From: Psychroflexus halocasei
Lineage (GTDB): Bacteria > Bacteroidota > Bacteroidia > Flavobacteriales > Flavobacteriaceae
DNA length: 64,000 nt
Direction: 5' to 3'
NCBI RefSeq assembly: GCF_900107595.1
Contig: NZ_FNQF01000002.1
Coordinates: 1-64,000 of the forward strand
The notes below the pieces were generated by a model. It was not told the DNA's origin. It ran no database searches and saw only the letters and a list, made by a program, of their open reading frames with translations. A program made the position numbers and the translations under genes. This document shows, one piece after another, positions 1 to 8,915 of this stretch; within the stretch, counting starts at the first letter, position 1; every line of letters begins with the position of its first letter.

Positions 1-125
1 TCTTCAGATATGGATTAGACTATATCTCAAAATGCTTGTTATCAGGAACTAATAAATATGACCTTAATCTAATTCAATTTTTGTCGTGTACTTAACCTTT
101 TTTTATAAATTAAATTCATGTAATT

Positions 126-620
126 TTAAAAATACAAGTGTTTAAAAAATGACTCTACCTCTTCCTGAAAAATTTCAACAGGAATGCGATGTGCTAAGTC
201 TAATCTGTAATTGATTGTAAAAGCAGTATTTGTCTTCAATTGGTTAGATAAAAAATTAAGGGTTTCAGCTGGATCAACGACATCGTCTTTTGCGCCAAGT
301 ATCACGTGTTTTAAATTTCGTTTACTACTTTTATAGGTCGGAATTTCTTGTTTTACTGATTGCGTAACCAAAGCTGGGTTAAAAAGCAATGCTGATTTTT
401 GAAAAGCATTTGCCAAGTAAAACGCTGCAAATCCACCAATACTAGTGCCTATAACGAAGTCTATATCTTTATTGATGTATTCGTTTTTAAGATCATTCAC
501 AACCTTATGATTATCCCTGTAAAAAATTGTTGGCGCATGCACATGTCCATAAGATTCTAAAATCTCTCTTTTTTCGCGTGTCAGATTTCCCTTTAATCCA
601 TGTAGATATAAAATTTCCAT
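126..620 (-). CDS. YqiA/UPF0227-like alpha/beta-hydrolase esterase
   Basis: A small single-domain alpha/beta hydrolase of about 164 residues. The N-terminus reads MEILYLHGLKG, the usual first strand and oxyanion loop of YqiA-type esterases. The nucleophile elbow is GTSIGGF (serine within GxSxGG), an acidic residue follows in GAKDDVVDP, and the catalytic histidine is probably in LDLAHRIP. Family members hydrolyse short acyl esters in the cytoplasm; the natural substrate is unknown. I chose the ATG at 620 because the protein then starts at the first beta strand; a TTG seven codons upstream is possible. It is divergent from the response regulator gene and has no obvious operon partner. Confidence 0.8.
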   Translation of the reverse strand: MEILYLHGLKGNLTREKREILESYGHVHAPTIFYRDNHKVVNDLKNEYINKDIDFVIGTSIGGFAAFYLANAFQKSALLFNPALVTQSVKQEIPTYKSSKRNLKHVILGAKDDVVDPAETLNFLSNQLKTNTAFTINYRLDLAHRIPVEIFQEEVESFFKHLYF

Positions 621-692
621 AATGATTTCATCTTTATCCAAATATAGTCATTTCAATCTTTTATGATTTCATGAGTTTATTCAATTTCAAAA

Positions 693-711
693 AAATTCCC
701 ATTTCTTTCCA
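693..711 (+). promoter_or_regulatory. Candidate response-regulator binding site, copy 1
   Basis: The sequence AAATTCCCATTTCTTTCCA ends 23 bases before the response regulator start. It contains two TTCC elements 11 bases apart, the spacing expected for OmpR-type tandem half sites. A 17/19 identical copy lies at 2694-2712 before the PepSY-like gene. Binding is inferred, not shown. Confidence 0.5.
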
Positions 712-734
712 AAGTTTAAACGTATTTTTATTCT

Positions 735-1412
735 ATGAAAATTTTGATTGTAGAAGATGAAAAAGACTTGAGAGAAACACTCGTTTCCTCACTGAAAAAA
801 GAAGCCTACGTTGTTGAAGCTGTTGCTGATGTTGTCAGTGCTTCAGAAAAAATTGCTCTCTATCATTATGATTGTATTTTACTAGACATCATGTTACCAG
901 ATGGCAGTGGTTTTGATCTTCTTGAGCAATTAAAATCTGAAGGTAAATCAGAAAATGTCATTATTATTTCTGCAAAAGATGCCCTTGATGATAAACTAAA
1001 AGGCTTAAGCCTTGGTGCTGATGATTATCTTACTAAACCTTTTCATATTGCTGAATTAAACGCTAGAATCAAAGCGGTTTTAAGGCGTAAAAATCATGAT
1101 GGACAGAATACTATCACGACAGCAAATACGATTTTAAATATTGAAGAAAGAGATTTTAAGGTTAATAAACAATCTATTCATCTCAATAGAAAAGAATACG
1201 ACATTTTATTCTACTTTTTACAAAATAAAAACCGACTTATTACCAAAACAGCCTTGGCCGAATATGTATGGGGAGATCAAATTGATCAAGCCGATAATTT
1301 TGATTTTATTTATTATCAAATCAAAAACTTGCGCAAAAAATTAAAGCAATCAAAAGCTGAAATTGATTTAGAATCAATTTATGGTGTTGGATATAAACTC
1401 ATTGAAGTATGA
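735..1412 (+). CDS. OmpR-family two-component response regulator
   Basis: A 225-residue regulator with an N-terminal receiver domain and a C-terminal winged-helix DNA-binding domain. The phosphoacceptor is Asp51 (ILLDIMLPDG), acidic residues of the metal site are in VEDE near position 7, and the conserved lysine is Lys101 in YLTKPF. The C-terminal part has the usual OmpR pattern (RKEYDILFYF and a final GVGYKL). The stop overlaps the start of the sensor kinase gene by 4 bases, so the two are cotranscribed and form a pair. A direct repeat just upstream, repeated before 2757, suggests autoregulation and control of the PepSY-like gene. Confidence 0.95.
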   Translation: MKILIVEDEKDLRETLVSSLKKEAYVVEAVADVVSASEKIALYHYDCILLDIMLPDGSGFDLLEQLKSEGKSENVIIISAKDALDDKLKGLSLGADDYLTKPFHIAELNARIKAVLRRKNHDGQNTITTANTILNIEERDFKVNKQSIHLNRKEYDILFYFLQNKNRLITKTALAEYVWGDQIDQADNFDFIYYQIKNLRKKLKQSKAEIDLESIYGVGYKLIEV

Positions 1413-2695
1413 AACTTTTCAATCGATCTCTACTCTACCTAACTTTTGCCTTTTTCGTGATTATTGGTGTCTGGTCAATTTTATTCTACTATAATCTTAA
1501 AGATGAAATTAGAGACAGTATTGATGATGGCCTTGAAAACAACAAAATACTGATTATTGAAAAGTTAAAATTCAATCCTGAATTATTAAATCAAAACGAA
1601 TTTGGAGGGAATAATTTTGAAATTCACCCAACATCAAGACAAAAAGCTTTATCTACTAAAGATGTTTATAAAGACACTTTAATGTACCGCATTAATGAAG
1701 ATGATTTAGAACCTGTTAGAATTTTGCACAGTGCTTTTGAAAATGATGGTAAGTATTACAGATTAAAAATAATTTCGTCACTGGTAGAAGAAGATGATTT
1801 AATCGAAGATTCATTCTGGAGCATCGTTTGGCTATTTATTATTTTAATATCAAGCGTAATAATCATCAATAACTTTGTGCTTAAAAAAGTGTGGACGCCT
1901 TTTTATCAAATTTTAGATGCATTAAAAAAGTATCGATTAGACCAAAATGAAAAACCTATTAAAATCTCGTCAAACACAAAAGAGTTTAAAGAACTTCAGA
2001 AAGCCTCAAATGCTTTAATTAAACACGCAAAAGAAGCTTATCATTCTCAAAAACAATTTACTGAAAATGCATCTCATGAGCTACAGACACCTTTAGCAGT
2101 CATCTCCACAAAGCTTGAACTATTACTGGAATCTAAAGATTTAACTCACAATAATGCAAACAGTATTGCCGAAGTTATTGCCATGACAAATCGCATTAAA
2201 CAACTTAATAAATCATTGTTACTGTTGGCAAAAATTGAAAACAAACAGTTTATAGAAACTGAGCAAATTTCAATTCAAAAAATAGTTAAAAACCACCTAT
2301 CAAGAGTAGAAGATTTTATTAATTTCAAAAATATAAATATTGAGTTCGTTTATGAAAAAGACATCATTGTTGAAATGAATTCGGCACTAGCAGAAATATT
2401 AATTTCTAATATAATTAATAACGCTATTTTTCATAATATCGAAAATGGACAGCTTCAAATATTACTCAAAGAAAACAGCTTGATTATTTCAAATACAGGT
2501 AACAATAAAGCTTTAATTAAGGAAAATATTTATGAGCGTTTTCATAAAGAAAATCAAGATTCTAAAAACACAGGACTTGGTTTATCAATCAGTAAGGCAA
2601 TTTGTGAACTTTATCAAGTTCCTATTGTTTACGATTTTTTTGAGAGTCAACATACTTTTAAAATTAATTTCAAAAAAAATCTTGCTGAAGCATAA
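1409..2695 (+). CDS. Two-component sensor histidine kinase
   Basis: A 428-residue membrane kinase. Transmembrane segments are visible at about residues 9-28 and 136-155, enclosing a sensor region of roughly 105 residues. A linker leads to the dimerisation helix with phosphoacceptor His223 in ASHELQTPL. The catalytic domain carries the N box (NIINNAIFHN), a short G1 region and the GLGLSIS G2 motif near the end. It should phosphorylate the regulator encoded just upstream. The signal is not identifiable; the adjacent PepSY-like periplasmic protein and lipoprotein are plausible envelope partners or targets. Confidence 0.93.
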   Translation: MKLFNRSLLYLTFAFFVIIGVWSILFYYNLKDEIRDSIDDGLENNKILIIEKLKFNPELLNQNEFGGNNFEIHPTSRQKALSTKDVYKDTLMYRINEDDLEPVRILHSAFENDGKYYRLKIISSLVEEDDLIEDSFWSIVWLFIILISSVIIINNFVLKKVWTPFYQILDALKKYRLDQNEKPIKISSNTKEFKELQKASNALIKHAKEAYHSQKQFTENASHELQTPLAVISTKLELLLESKDLTHNNANSIAEVIAMTNRIKQLNKSLLLLAKIENKQFIETEQISIQKIVKNHLSRVEDFINFKNINIEFVYEKDIIVEMNSALAEILISNIINNAIFHNIENGQLQILLKENSLIISNTGNNKALIKENIYERFHKENQDSKNTGLGLSISKAICELYQVPIVYDFFESQHTFKINFKKNLAEA

Positions 2696-2712
2696 ATTCC
2701 AAATTCTTTCCA
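2694..2712 (+). promoter_or_regulatory. Candidate response-regulator binding site, copy 2
   Basis: AAATTCCAAATTCTTTCCA differs from the site at 693-711 at two of 19 positions and keeps the two TTCC elements 11 bases apart. It lies 44 bases before the PepSY-like gene, so that gene is likely controlled by the regulator encoded at 735. Confidence 0.5.
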
Positions 2713-2756
2713 GTTTTGTGTTCTTTATTTGTCTTATAATTTAAAAAACACATCTT

Positions 2757-3182
2757 ATGAAAACGATTCAATTTATTGCAATTTTATTATTTGCAACAAC
2801 TTTTGTACAAGCACAAGACATTAATGAAAATCAGGTGCCATCAGTTGTTTTAAACACTTTTAAAACAGAATTTCCTAAGGCAAGTGATGTTGAATGGGAA
2901 ATGAAAGGTGATCAATTTCAAGTCGAATTTGAAATCGGTTATTTCTCAGATTATGAAGCTTGGTTTAAGGCAACTGGAGAAATGCTTTATTATGAAGAAG
3001 AGATTTCTAAACGCAAATTACCTGAAGCTGTTAAAAACACAGTACAACAAAAATATGATGCTTATCGTATTGATGACGTCAAGAAAATCAATAAAAAAGG
3101 TGAAATTTCTTATGCCATTGAACTTGAAAAAGGAAGAGAAGAAATCAATATTATCATTAATGAAAACGGACAAATAAAATAA
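2757..3182 (+). CDS. Exported PepSY-like (DUF2874-type) protein
   Basis: A 141-residue protein with a signal peptide (hydrophobic residues 5-18, cleavage likely after VQA before QDI). The mature part has two similar units of the PepSY-like kind common in Bacteroidetes: VVLNTFKTEFPKASDVEWE with a following strand-rich stretch, then AVKNTVQQKYDAYRID. Function is unknown; such proteins are often located next to two-component systems. It sits 61 bases after the kinase gene and 17 bases before a lipoprotein gene of related design, and shares an upstream sequence element with the regulator gene. The role may be periplasmic sensing or feedback, which is inference. Confidence 0.75.
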   Translation: MKTIQFIAILLFATTFVQAQDINENQVPSVVLNTFKTEFPKASDVEWEMKGDQFQVEFEIGYFSDYEAWFKATGEMLYYEEEISKRKLPEAVKNTVQQKYDAYRIDDVKKINKKGEISYAIELEKGREEINIIINENGQIK

Positions 3183-3199
3183 CCTCAAACACTAAAATT

Positions 3200-3643
3200 A
3201 TGAAAAAGATCACATTATTACTTTGCGCGATTCTGGTTACATTTACTTCTTGTAGCGATGACGACGACAACACCAACCAGGTTTTATTGACAGAATCTGA
3301 AATTCCGACTGCGATAACGACTTACGTTAATACGTATTTCGCTGACAATACAATTGACCGCGCTGTTAAAGACATGGACAATAATACAATAGAATATGAT
3401 ATCTATTTAAGCGGAAATTTCACGTTAGAGTTTAACGCTGATTATGAAATAATTGATATCGATGGCGTTACTGCTTTACCAGACTCAGTTATTCCTCCAG
3501 CAATTTTAATATACGTTAACGAAAATTATCCACAACAATTTATCAGAGGTTGGGAGTTAGAAATGGATTACCAACAAGTTGAACTCAATAACAACATCGA
3601 ACTTGAGTTTACCATGACTGGTGAGTTTATCAGAATAGATTAA
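3200..3643 (+). CDS. PepSY-like lipoprotein
   Basis: A 147-residue lipoprotein. The signal peptide ends in a lipobox-like TFTSC with Cys18, followed by the acidic SDDDD linker typical of Bacteroidetes surface lipoproteins. The rest contains two weak repeats (EIPTAITTYVNTYFADN and VIPPAILIYVNENYP), each followed by strands, resembling the neighbouring PepSY-like protein. It is probably cotranscribed with the gene at 2757. No catalytic residues are apparent. Its role with the upstream two-component system is inferred from position only. Confidence 0.75.
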   Translation: MKKITLLLCAILVTFTSCSDDDDNTNQVLLTESEIPTAITTYVNTYFADNTIDRAVKDMDNNTIEYDIYLSGNFTLEFNADYEIIDIDGVTALPDSVIPPAILIYVNENYPQQFIRGWELEMDYQQVELNNNIELEFTMTGEFIRID

Positions 3644-3660
3644 ATTAATGCTTAAATCAA

Positions 3661-3692
3661 AAAAACGGCTTGGATTCAACAAGCCGTTTTTT
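3661..3692. terminator. Bidirectional rho-independent terminator
   Basis: A 12-bp stem (AAAAACGGCTTG and CAAGCCGTTTTT) with a 7-base loop and T/A runs on both sides. It lies between convergent genes and can end transcription from either side. Confidence 0.85.
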
Positions 3693-3698
3693 AATTTA

Positions 3699-4997
3699 TT
3701 AAACTTCAGTTTGTTTTTTAAGTTCTGGCATGCTTCCTTCCGCAGTTTTTCCGATGATGAGTCCATTGGCTTGACCTTTACTGAAATAAGCTGTTGTCCA
3801 GTTCCACATGGTGCTAATTCTGTTTCTGTAATTAATTAATAAAAACAGGTGAATAAATAACCATGTAAACCATGCAAACCAACCCGTTATCGTTTTCTCA
3901 GGAGTTGTTAAGTCTGCCACCGCTTTACTTTTACCAATAATTGCCATAGTTCCTTTATCATTATAAATAAAAGCTTTCGGTTTTTCATGATTAGCAATTG
4001 ACTTAAAGTTTTTAGCCAATAATTTACCTTGTTGAGTTGCTACGCTTGCTAATTGAGGATGACCTTCTGGAAAATTTGGATCGCTTTTCATAACAGAAGC
4101 ATCACCAATTGCAAAAATATTCTCGGTATTTTTAACTTTAAAAAATTCATCAACCATCAAGCGGTTTCCCTTGTCATAACTATCTTCTGGTAAACCTTTA
4201 AACTGAGTTCCAACGACGCCGGCAGTCCATATTAACGTTTTTGTTTCTATGGTGTCACCATCATCAAATATCACTTTATCATCTTTATAGTCAGACACAA
4301 GTTTGTTGAGCTTGACATGGATTCCCATTTCCTCTAAACTCTTTTTAGAATATTTCTGAGATTTTTCACGCATAGGTGGCAAAACGCTTGGCGATCCATC
4401 AACAAGATAAATATCCATCTTTTGATCTTTAAATTCTGGATATATATCATTGAGAATTGTATTTCTCATTTCGGCAAGCATACCTGCAACCTCAACACCT
4501 GAAGGACCAGCACCAGATATAACGATATTACTCATTTTACGCTTTTCAACTTCATCATTACTATTGATAAATCTTTCAGCTTCTCTTAATAAATAATTCC
4601 TGAGTTTAACAGCTTGATTGATCGACTTCATGGGTAAAGCATTTTCTTCAATATTTTTCATACCAAAAAAATTACTTTTCGTCCCATTTGCCATCACCAA
4701 ATAATCGTAATCAAGTTCGCAAGAACTCAATATAACTTTCTTGGCTTCAGTGTTTACTTCTTTGAGTTTTCCTAAACGATAATTTAAATTTTCCTTTCCT
4801 TTAAAAAGTGTTCTAAATGGAATTGTGATACTTGACACATCTAACATTCCTGTACTGACTTGATATAAAAGAGGTGTAAAGAAGTTATAATTGTTTTTAT
4901 CAACTAAAGTCACATCAAAACCTTTGACATTTCCCAAACTTTTGGCCAAATTAATACCTGCAAAACCTCCGCCTATAATGACTATTTTCTTATCCAT
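3699..4997 (-). CDS. ndh: Type II NADH:quinone oxidoreductase
   Basis: A 432-residue flavoprotein of the NDH-2 family that oxidises NADH and reduces quinone at the inner membrane without pumping ions. The N-terminal FAD motif is IVIIGGGFAGINLAK, a second GxGxxG nucleotide motif (VISGAGPSGVEVAG) sits mid-protein, and the FAD-closing region reads NIFAIGDAS. Near the C-terminus WFTWLFIHLFLLINYRNR is the membrane-binding amphipathic region typical of the family. The gene starts 11 bases after the upstream short-chain dehydrogenase, so the two are probably one transcript, and ends at a shared bidirectional terminator. Confidence 0.92.
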   Translation of the reverse strand: MDKKIVIIGGGFAGINLAKSLGNVKGFDVTLVDKNNYNFFTPLLYQVSTGMLDVSSITIPFRTLFKGKENLNYRLGKLKEVNTEAKKVILSSCELDYDYLVMANGTKSNFFGMKNIEENALPMKSINQAVKLRNYLLREAERFINSNDEVEKRKMSNIVISGAGPSGVEVAGMLAEMRNTILNDIYPEFKDQKMDIYLVDGSPSVLPPMREKSQKYSKKSLEEMGIHVKLNKLVSDYKDDKVIFDDGDTIETKTLIWTAGVVGTQFKGLPEDSYDKGNRLMVDEFFKVKNTENIFAIGDASVMKSDPNFPEGHPQLASVATQQGKLLAKNFKSIANHEKPKAFIYNDKGTMAIIGKSKAVADLTTPEKTITGWFAWFTWLFIHLFLLINYRNRISTMWNWTTAYFSKGQANGLIIGKTAEGSMPELKKQTEV

Positions 4998-5008
4998 ATT
5001 AATTTTTT

Positions 5009-5755
5009 CTATCTTAATTTAATGTCTCCTCCATCGGCCATCAAAGTCTGCCCTGTCATGTATTGACTATCTTTACTTAATAAAAACGCAACTACAGGAG
5101 CGATATCTTTCTGAGGATCTCCAAAATGTTTTAAAGGAATCTTGCTTGCAACTTGTTTATACTGTTCTGGCTGATTTTCTTTCCATTGCGCAACACCTTC
5201 AGTCAGTGCTAATGGGCAAACAATATTGACTCTGATGTTATCTTTTGCCCACTCATTGGCTGCAACACGACTCAAGCCTCTTATTGCTTCTTTTGCTGCG
5301 GCATAACTCGCTTGATTATCTTGTCCGCTGATTGCAGCACCAGAACCAAAATTGACAATGGCACCTTTGTTTTTCTTTAATTCAGCATAAGCGGCTTTCA
5401 TAAAGTTAAGAGTTGCTTTAAACCCTGTATTAAATGATAAGTCCCAATCTTCAGAAGTGAGTTCCATCAATGGCTTTTGCCTTGATGCATGCGCATTATT
5501 GACGAGTCCTGTTAGTTTTCCAAATTTTGAAACCGCCATATCAACGGCTTCTTGCGCAACTTCTTTTTTTGAAACATCACCTTTTAAAAAAGCAATTTTT
5601 TCTGTGTTGACTTTTTGGATTTCTTCACCAGCATCTTCATCAATATCGACAGCAAGAACACTTGCGCCGCGCTTTACAAATACTCTTGTTAAAGCGCCAC
5701 CTATTCCCGCAGCTCCACCTGTGACTATAATGACTTGATTTTCTAAATTTTTCAT
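5009..5755 (-). CDS. Short-chain dehydrogenase/reductase (SDR)
   Basis: A 248-residue classical SDR. The cofactor motif is TGGAAGIGG near residue 12; an acidic residue at the end of beta 2 (AVDIDED) suggests NAD rather than NADP. NNAH replaces the usual NNAG, the catalytic serine lies in NFGSGAAISG, and YAAAK supplies the Tyr/Lys pair. The C-terminus (MTGQTLMADGGDIKLR) is standard for the family. The substrate cannot be told from sequence. It leads the small operon with ndh on the minus strand. Confidence 0.85.
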   Translation of the reverse strand: MKNLENQVIIVTGGAAGIGGALTRVFVKRGASVLAVDIDEDAGEEIQKVNTEKIAFLKGDVSKKEVAQEAVDMAVSKFGKLTGLVNNAHASRQKPLMELTSEDWDLSFNTGFKATLNFMKAAYAELKKNKGAIVNFGSGAAISGQDNQASYAAAKEAIRGLSRVAANEWAKDNIRVNIVCPLALTEGVAQWKENQPEQYKQVASKIPLKHFGDPQKDIAPVVAFLLSKDSQYMTGQTLMADGGDIKLR

Positions 5756-5903
5756 ATTATTTTTTTAAAACTTTTTTTTGGTTAAATAATTACAGTTGTT
5801 TTTATTTTTTTAAAAAATGATTGAATCAAATATAATAAATCGCACACCCAACTAAATGTCAAAAACAATTATATACATGTCGAAATGAAGGATTTAAGTC
5901 GTC

Positions 5904-5940
5904 TTTAACTTGATTTAACTAAACTTAACTTAGCTAAACT
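5904..5940. repeat. Short imperfect TTAACT/TAAACT repeats in intergenic DNA
   Basis: The 283-base gap between the SDR start and the glycosyltransferase end contains four closely spaced copies of a TTAACT-like word alternating with TAAACT. They may be an operator for the SDR-ndh operon or simply low-complexity sequence. Otherwise the gap shows only a terminator at 5975. Confidence 0.25.
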
Positions 5941-5974
5941 GAGAAAATAATACGTCGGTATCATAAAACATGAA

Positions 5975-5998
5975 AGCCCAACAAATTAATGTTGAGCT
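5975..5998 (-). terminator. Terminator of glycosyltransferase gene
   Basis: Reading the minus strand, AGCTCAACA pairs with TGTTGGGCT across a 6-base loop (one wobble), followed by only a short TTT run. It lies about 40 bases after the glycosyltransferase stop. Confidence 0.5.
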
Positions 5999-6038
5999 CT
6001 CAAAAGGGTAAAAACTCTAGTCGGAAAATATTTAATGT

Positions 6039-7460
6039 TTATACAATCTTTTTAAATTTTTCTGTTGGTAATTCTCTGGTTAACCATCCGCTTCTACTTG
6101 CGGTTGCAATTGCATAAGGTGTAATCCAAAACAAAGTAAATGTATAAAATATACTATAAGGATAAGCCCAAAATGATTCAGCTATATCATGTTTCTTTGC
6201 ATAAAACAAAGCTTGAACACTTGAGAAAATCAAAATGCCAATTAATGAAGATGTCAAGAACAATAATGGATACATTACGATAAATGAAATCATTAGTAAA
6301 ATTAACGGGTAGGCCATTAATATTTTTATCCACTGATTTAAAAGTAATACTCTTGCACCAACTTTTGATCCTTCTCTAAAGTTTGAAAAAGCAAACTTTG
6401 TCATCGCGATGTTTTCTCTGACGTTACTTCTTTCCCAACGGATAAACATCTTATACAGATTCTTATAACGTTCAGGAATATTAGTATAAACGTAAGCCTT
6501 ACGCTGAAACAAAACATGGTATCCTTGCTTTAAAATCATGTTTGTCATTGCTCTATCTTCTCCAATATCTGAAGGTTGACCATTAAATGTTTGGTTAATC
6601 CACTCTGGCAAACAATTCATGACAGCTTCTTTGCGGTAAGCAGCCAATGCGCCTGGCGTACACAGCACTGTACCTAAAGCACTTTGAGCGGAACGAACAA
6701 ACTCAAAACTAAAAGCAAAACTCACATTTAGCATTCTCGGAATTAATGCCTTTTTTCTGTTAAGTACACGAACGTTCCCAGCAACAGCTCCACATTTTTC
6801 ATTGCCTACAAAAGGACTTGCCATGTGGCGTAAAGTATCTATTTTCACAATTGAATCACTGTCTACCGTGATAAAAACATCGCCAGTAGCTAAATGAAAA
6901 CCTCTGTATAGCGCGTGTCTTTTTCCTTTGTTTTCAGGTTGTTGATATATTGATAAACGATCTCCTAACTCTTCTTTCGCTTTCTTCATCCATTCCCAAG
7001 TATCATCTTGACTTCCATCGTCTATAGAAATCAATTGCACTTTATCAGCAGGATAATCACTTTCATCTAGACTTGTCAATGTTTTCCATACCAATTCACC
7101 TTCATTATAAGCAGGAACAATAACAGTTAAATATGGTAAATTTTCATCATCAACAGGGTTAACAGCTTTGTACTGAACATACTTGATAAGAAGGTAAACC
7201 ATAAAACAAATATGGGCAGCCAATAATGCAATGCCACCGTATGTTAAAATGCTTCCCCAAATACCTTGCATGCGATCTAAATGAATTTCTTGAAAATAAG
7301 GATAGAAAAAATAGGTCGTGAATGCCGCAGTGACTAAAATTAATAGCGAACCTATTAAAATTAATGGATTATAAGATGTTGATTTTTCTGGTTGAAGATT
7401 TTTATCTTTAAATTCTCTATGATCAAGCTGGTTCATTTTTTTTGATTTTGTTGTTAGCAT
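6039..7460 (-). CDS. Processive family 2 glycosyltransferase (hyaluronan/PNAG-synthase type)
   Basis: A 473-residue inner-membrane glycosyltransferase. Two N-terminal membrane helices (about residues 30-50 and 70-92) precede a GT2 domain with TVIVPAYNEGE, SIDDGSQDDTW, the metal-binding VDSDS and the base motif GEDRA; the Q/RxxRW-like motif of processive enzymes is FIRWERS. Two or three helices close the C-terminus. Relatives polymerise N-acetylglucosamine or hyaluronan while exporting the chain; the product here is unknown. The start could also be Met9. The next gene upstream on this strand encodes an alginate-export-like porin, which suggests a polysaccharide synthesis and export pair, although two terminators separate them. 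Confidence 0.85.
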   Translation of the reverse strand: MLTTKSKKMNQLDHREFKDKNLQPEKSTSYNPLILIGSLLILVTAAFTTYFFYPYFQEIHLDRMQGIWGSILTYGGIALLAAHICFMVYLLIKYVQYKAVNPVDDENLPYLTVIVPAYNEGELVWKTLTSLDESDYPADKVQLISIDDGSQDDTWEWMKKAKEELGDRLSIYQQPENKGKRHALYRGFHLATGDVFITVDSDSIVKIDTLRHMASPFVGNEKCGAVAGNVRVLNRKKALIPRMLNVSFAFSFEFVRSAQSALGTVLCTPGALAAYRKEAVMNCLPEWINQTFNGQPSDIGEDRAMTNMILKQGYHVLFQRKAYVYTNIPERYKNLYKMFIRWERSNVRENIAMTKFAFSNFREGSKVGARVLLLNQWIKILMAYPLILLMISFIVMYPLLFLTSSLIGILIFSSVQALFYAKKHDIAESFWAYPYSIFYTFTLFWITPYAIATASRSGWLTRELPTEKFKKIV

Positions 7461-7536
7461 GTTGTCTCTATTGATTCAACATCAATGCCATCAGAAAAAC
7501 CATTGAATATCAGAGTTTTATATAATTAAAATAAAA

Positions 7537-7564
7537 AAGAGTGTAGAATAAATACTACACTCTT
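7537..7564 (-). terminator. Second of two tandem terminators
   Basis: A 10-bp stem (AAGAGTGTAG and CTACACTCTT) with an 8-base loop; on the minus strand it is followed by a T-rich run. It lies downstream of the porin gene. Confidence 0.75.
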
Positions 7565-7597
7565 GTCGAAAACTGTTGAGTAAAGTTTAAAATGAAA

Positions 7598-7625
7598 AAG
7601 CTTAAGGATTTTAGACCTTAAGCTT
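7598..7625 (-). terminator. First of two tandem terminators
   Basis: A 10-bp stem (AAGCTTAAGG and CCTTAAGCTT) with an 8-base loop, followed on the minus strand by TTTTTC. It lies 31 bases after the porin stop. Confidence 0.75.
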
Positions 7626-7655
7626 ATAATTATGTGAAAATCTACAAAAATCTAT

Positions 7656-8915
7656 TTAATCAAAAGAAAATTTAAAGATTTCAGGATTTACGGTGAGCAT
7701 CACCCATCCCCAATTATTTGTGTTTCCATCAAAGTTATTTTTTAAAACTTGAGTTCCTGTGGATTCTAAATAATGCGAGTACCCTAATTTTAAACCGACA
7801 TCTTTATTAAGTTGATGAGAAAATACAAAATCAATTTCGAGACCTAAATCTTTTGAGCTATCATCGTCCAATTCAGCTGCTGAAAAAAATTGATGCGCAG
7901 TCAGGTCAAAATTTGTTAGAGGCTGAAAAGCATAATTTACATTAGCATAAAGGTCCAAAAGACCAACACTATTAGCATGATTCCCAACATAATAATAATC
8001 CATGAAACCATTGAATTTATGATTTGTTCCATAAAATGGCTGAAAAGCATTATTCTCTCCATCATTGATTAAAGTATTATCATTTCCACTTTGTAACTCA
8101 CCTCCTAACCTGAAACTGAACTCATCATTTGTTTTATATTTTGCTTCTAAGGAAACCAAATAAGCTTTTATATCATTTTTAAAAGCATCTTCTCCAAATT
8201 GATAATAAAAGTTTGAACTTAATTTCAAATTATTGTTTTTAAAATTTAAATGAAAACCTGCAGTTTGGCTATAACTAACGCCTTCTATATACTGATTAGC
8301 CTCTATGTTTTGCATTCCGTTATTTAAAAATAAAAAACTTCCTGAAAAATTATTCCATGTCTGGTTAGCCCAGATATACTGAAAACTTTTATAAGTATTT
8401 AATGTCAAAATATTTCCTGTTAAACTTTCTCTTTCTTGGTTGAATGCTGCTGCCAAATGTAGTTTTGTGTTTTTTTCCTTAAATTTTACCATTGCAGCAT
8501 CGTGGCTTCTGCTTTGCTGAGCCCAGCCAACGCTTCCAAACATTCTTTGGTCATCATAAACTATTTCTTGTCTTCCAACTTTTAAAGTAAAGCTTGAATC
8601 AATAAAGACCTCGGCCCAAGCTTGATGTAATGAAAAGCCGTTATTATCTTTAGTATTTAATTGTGGGACATCTCCCCAAACTCTAATGTCTTGTGGACTT
8701 AAAAAAATACGAAGTTTTTCAGATTGGTAATCAATATTCAAACGCGTACGTTGCGATACAAAAGAACTAGCATCTACATCATCCGAAAACAAGGTTTTAT
8801 AACCATGCCTATACTCGTATCTCGGTCTTAGCTCTGCATCTACAGTTAATTGCGCATAAGAAACACTGATTGAAACAAAACAAATCAGGCTAAATAATAA
8901 ATTTATATTCTTCAT
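7656..8915 (-). CDS. Alginate-export-family outer-membrane porin
   Basis: A 419-residue exported beta-barrel protein. Residues 1-21 form a signal peptide ending SYAQ. The start of the mature protein, LTVDAELRPRYEYRHGYK, and the phrase LRIFLSPQDIRVWGD, then KVGRQEIVYDDQRMFG, are hallmarks of the alginate_exp family in Bacteroidetes. The rest is alternating strands ending in an aromatic residue-rich strand (FKFSFD). It should form an outer-membrane channel for an anionic or neutral polymer or small solute; the specificity is not readable. It is monocistronic judging by the two terminators behind it, but lies beside a polysaccharide synthase. Confidence 0.85.
   Translation of the reverse strand: MKNINLLFSLICFVSISVSYAQLTVDAELRPRYEYRHGYKTLFSDDVDASSFVSQRTRLNIDYQSEKLRIFLSPQDIRVWGDVPQLNTKDNNGFSLHQAWAEVFIDSSFTLKVGRQEIVYDDQRMFGSVGWAQQSRSHDAAMVKFKEKNTKLHLAAAFNQERESLTGNILTLNTYKSFQYIWANQTWNNFSGSFLFLNNGMQNIEANQYIEGVSYSQTAGFHLNFKNNNLKLSSNFYYQFGEDAFKNDIKAYLVSLEAKYKTNDEFSFRLGGELQSGNDNTLINDGENNAFQPFYGTNHKFNGFMDYYYVGNHANSVGLLDLYANVNYAFQPLTNFDLTAHQFFSAAELDDDSSKDLGLEIDFVFSHQLNKDVGLKLGYSHYLESTGTQVLKNNFDGNTNNWGWVMLTVNPEIFKFSFD

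Noticed and set aside
1-125. A gene fragment at the left edge
   Set aside because: The first 125 bases are AT-rich with no protein-like frame; they probably lie between genes.
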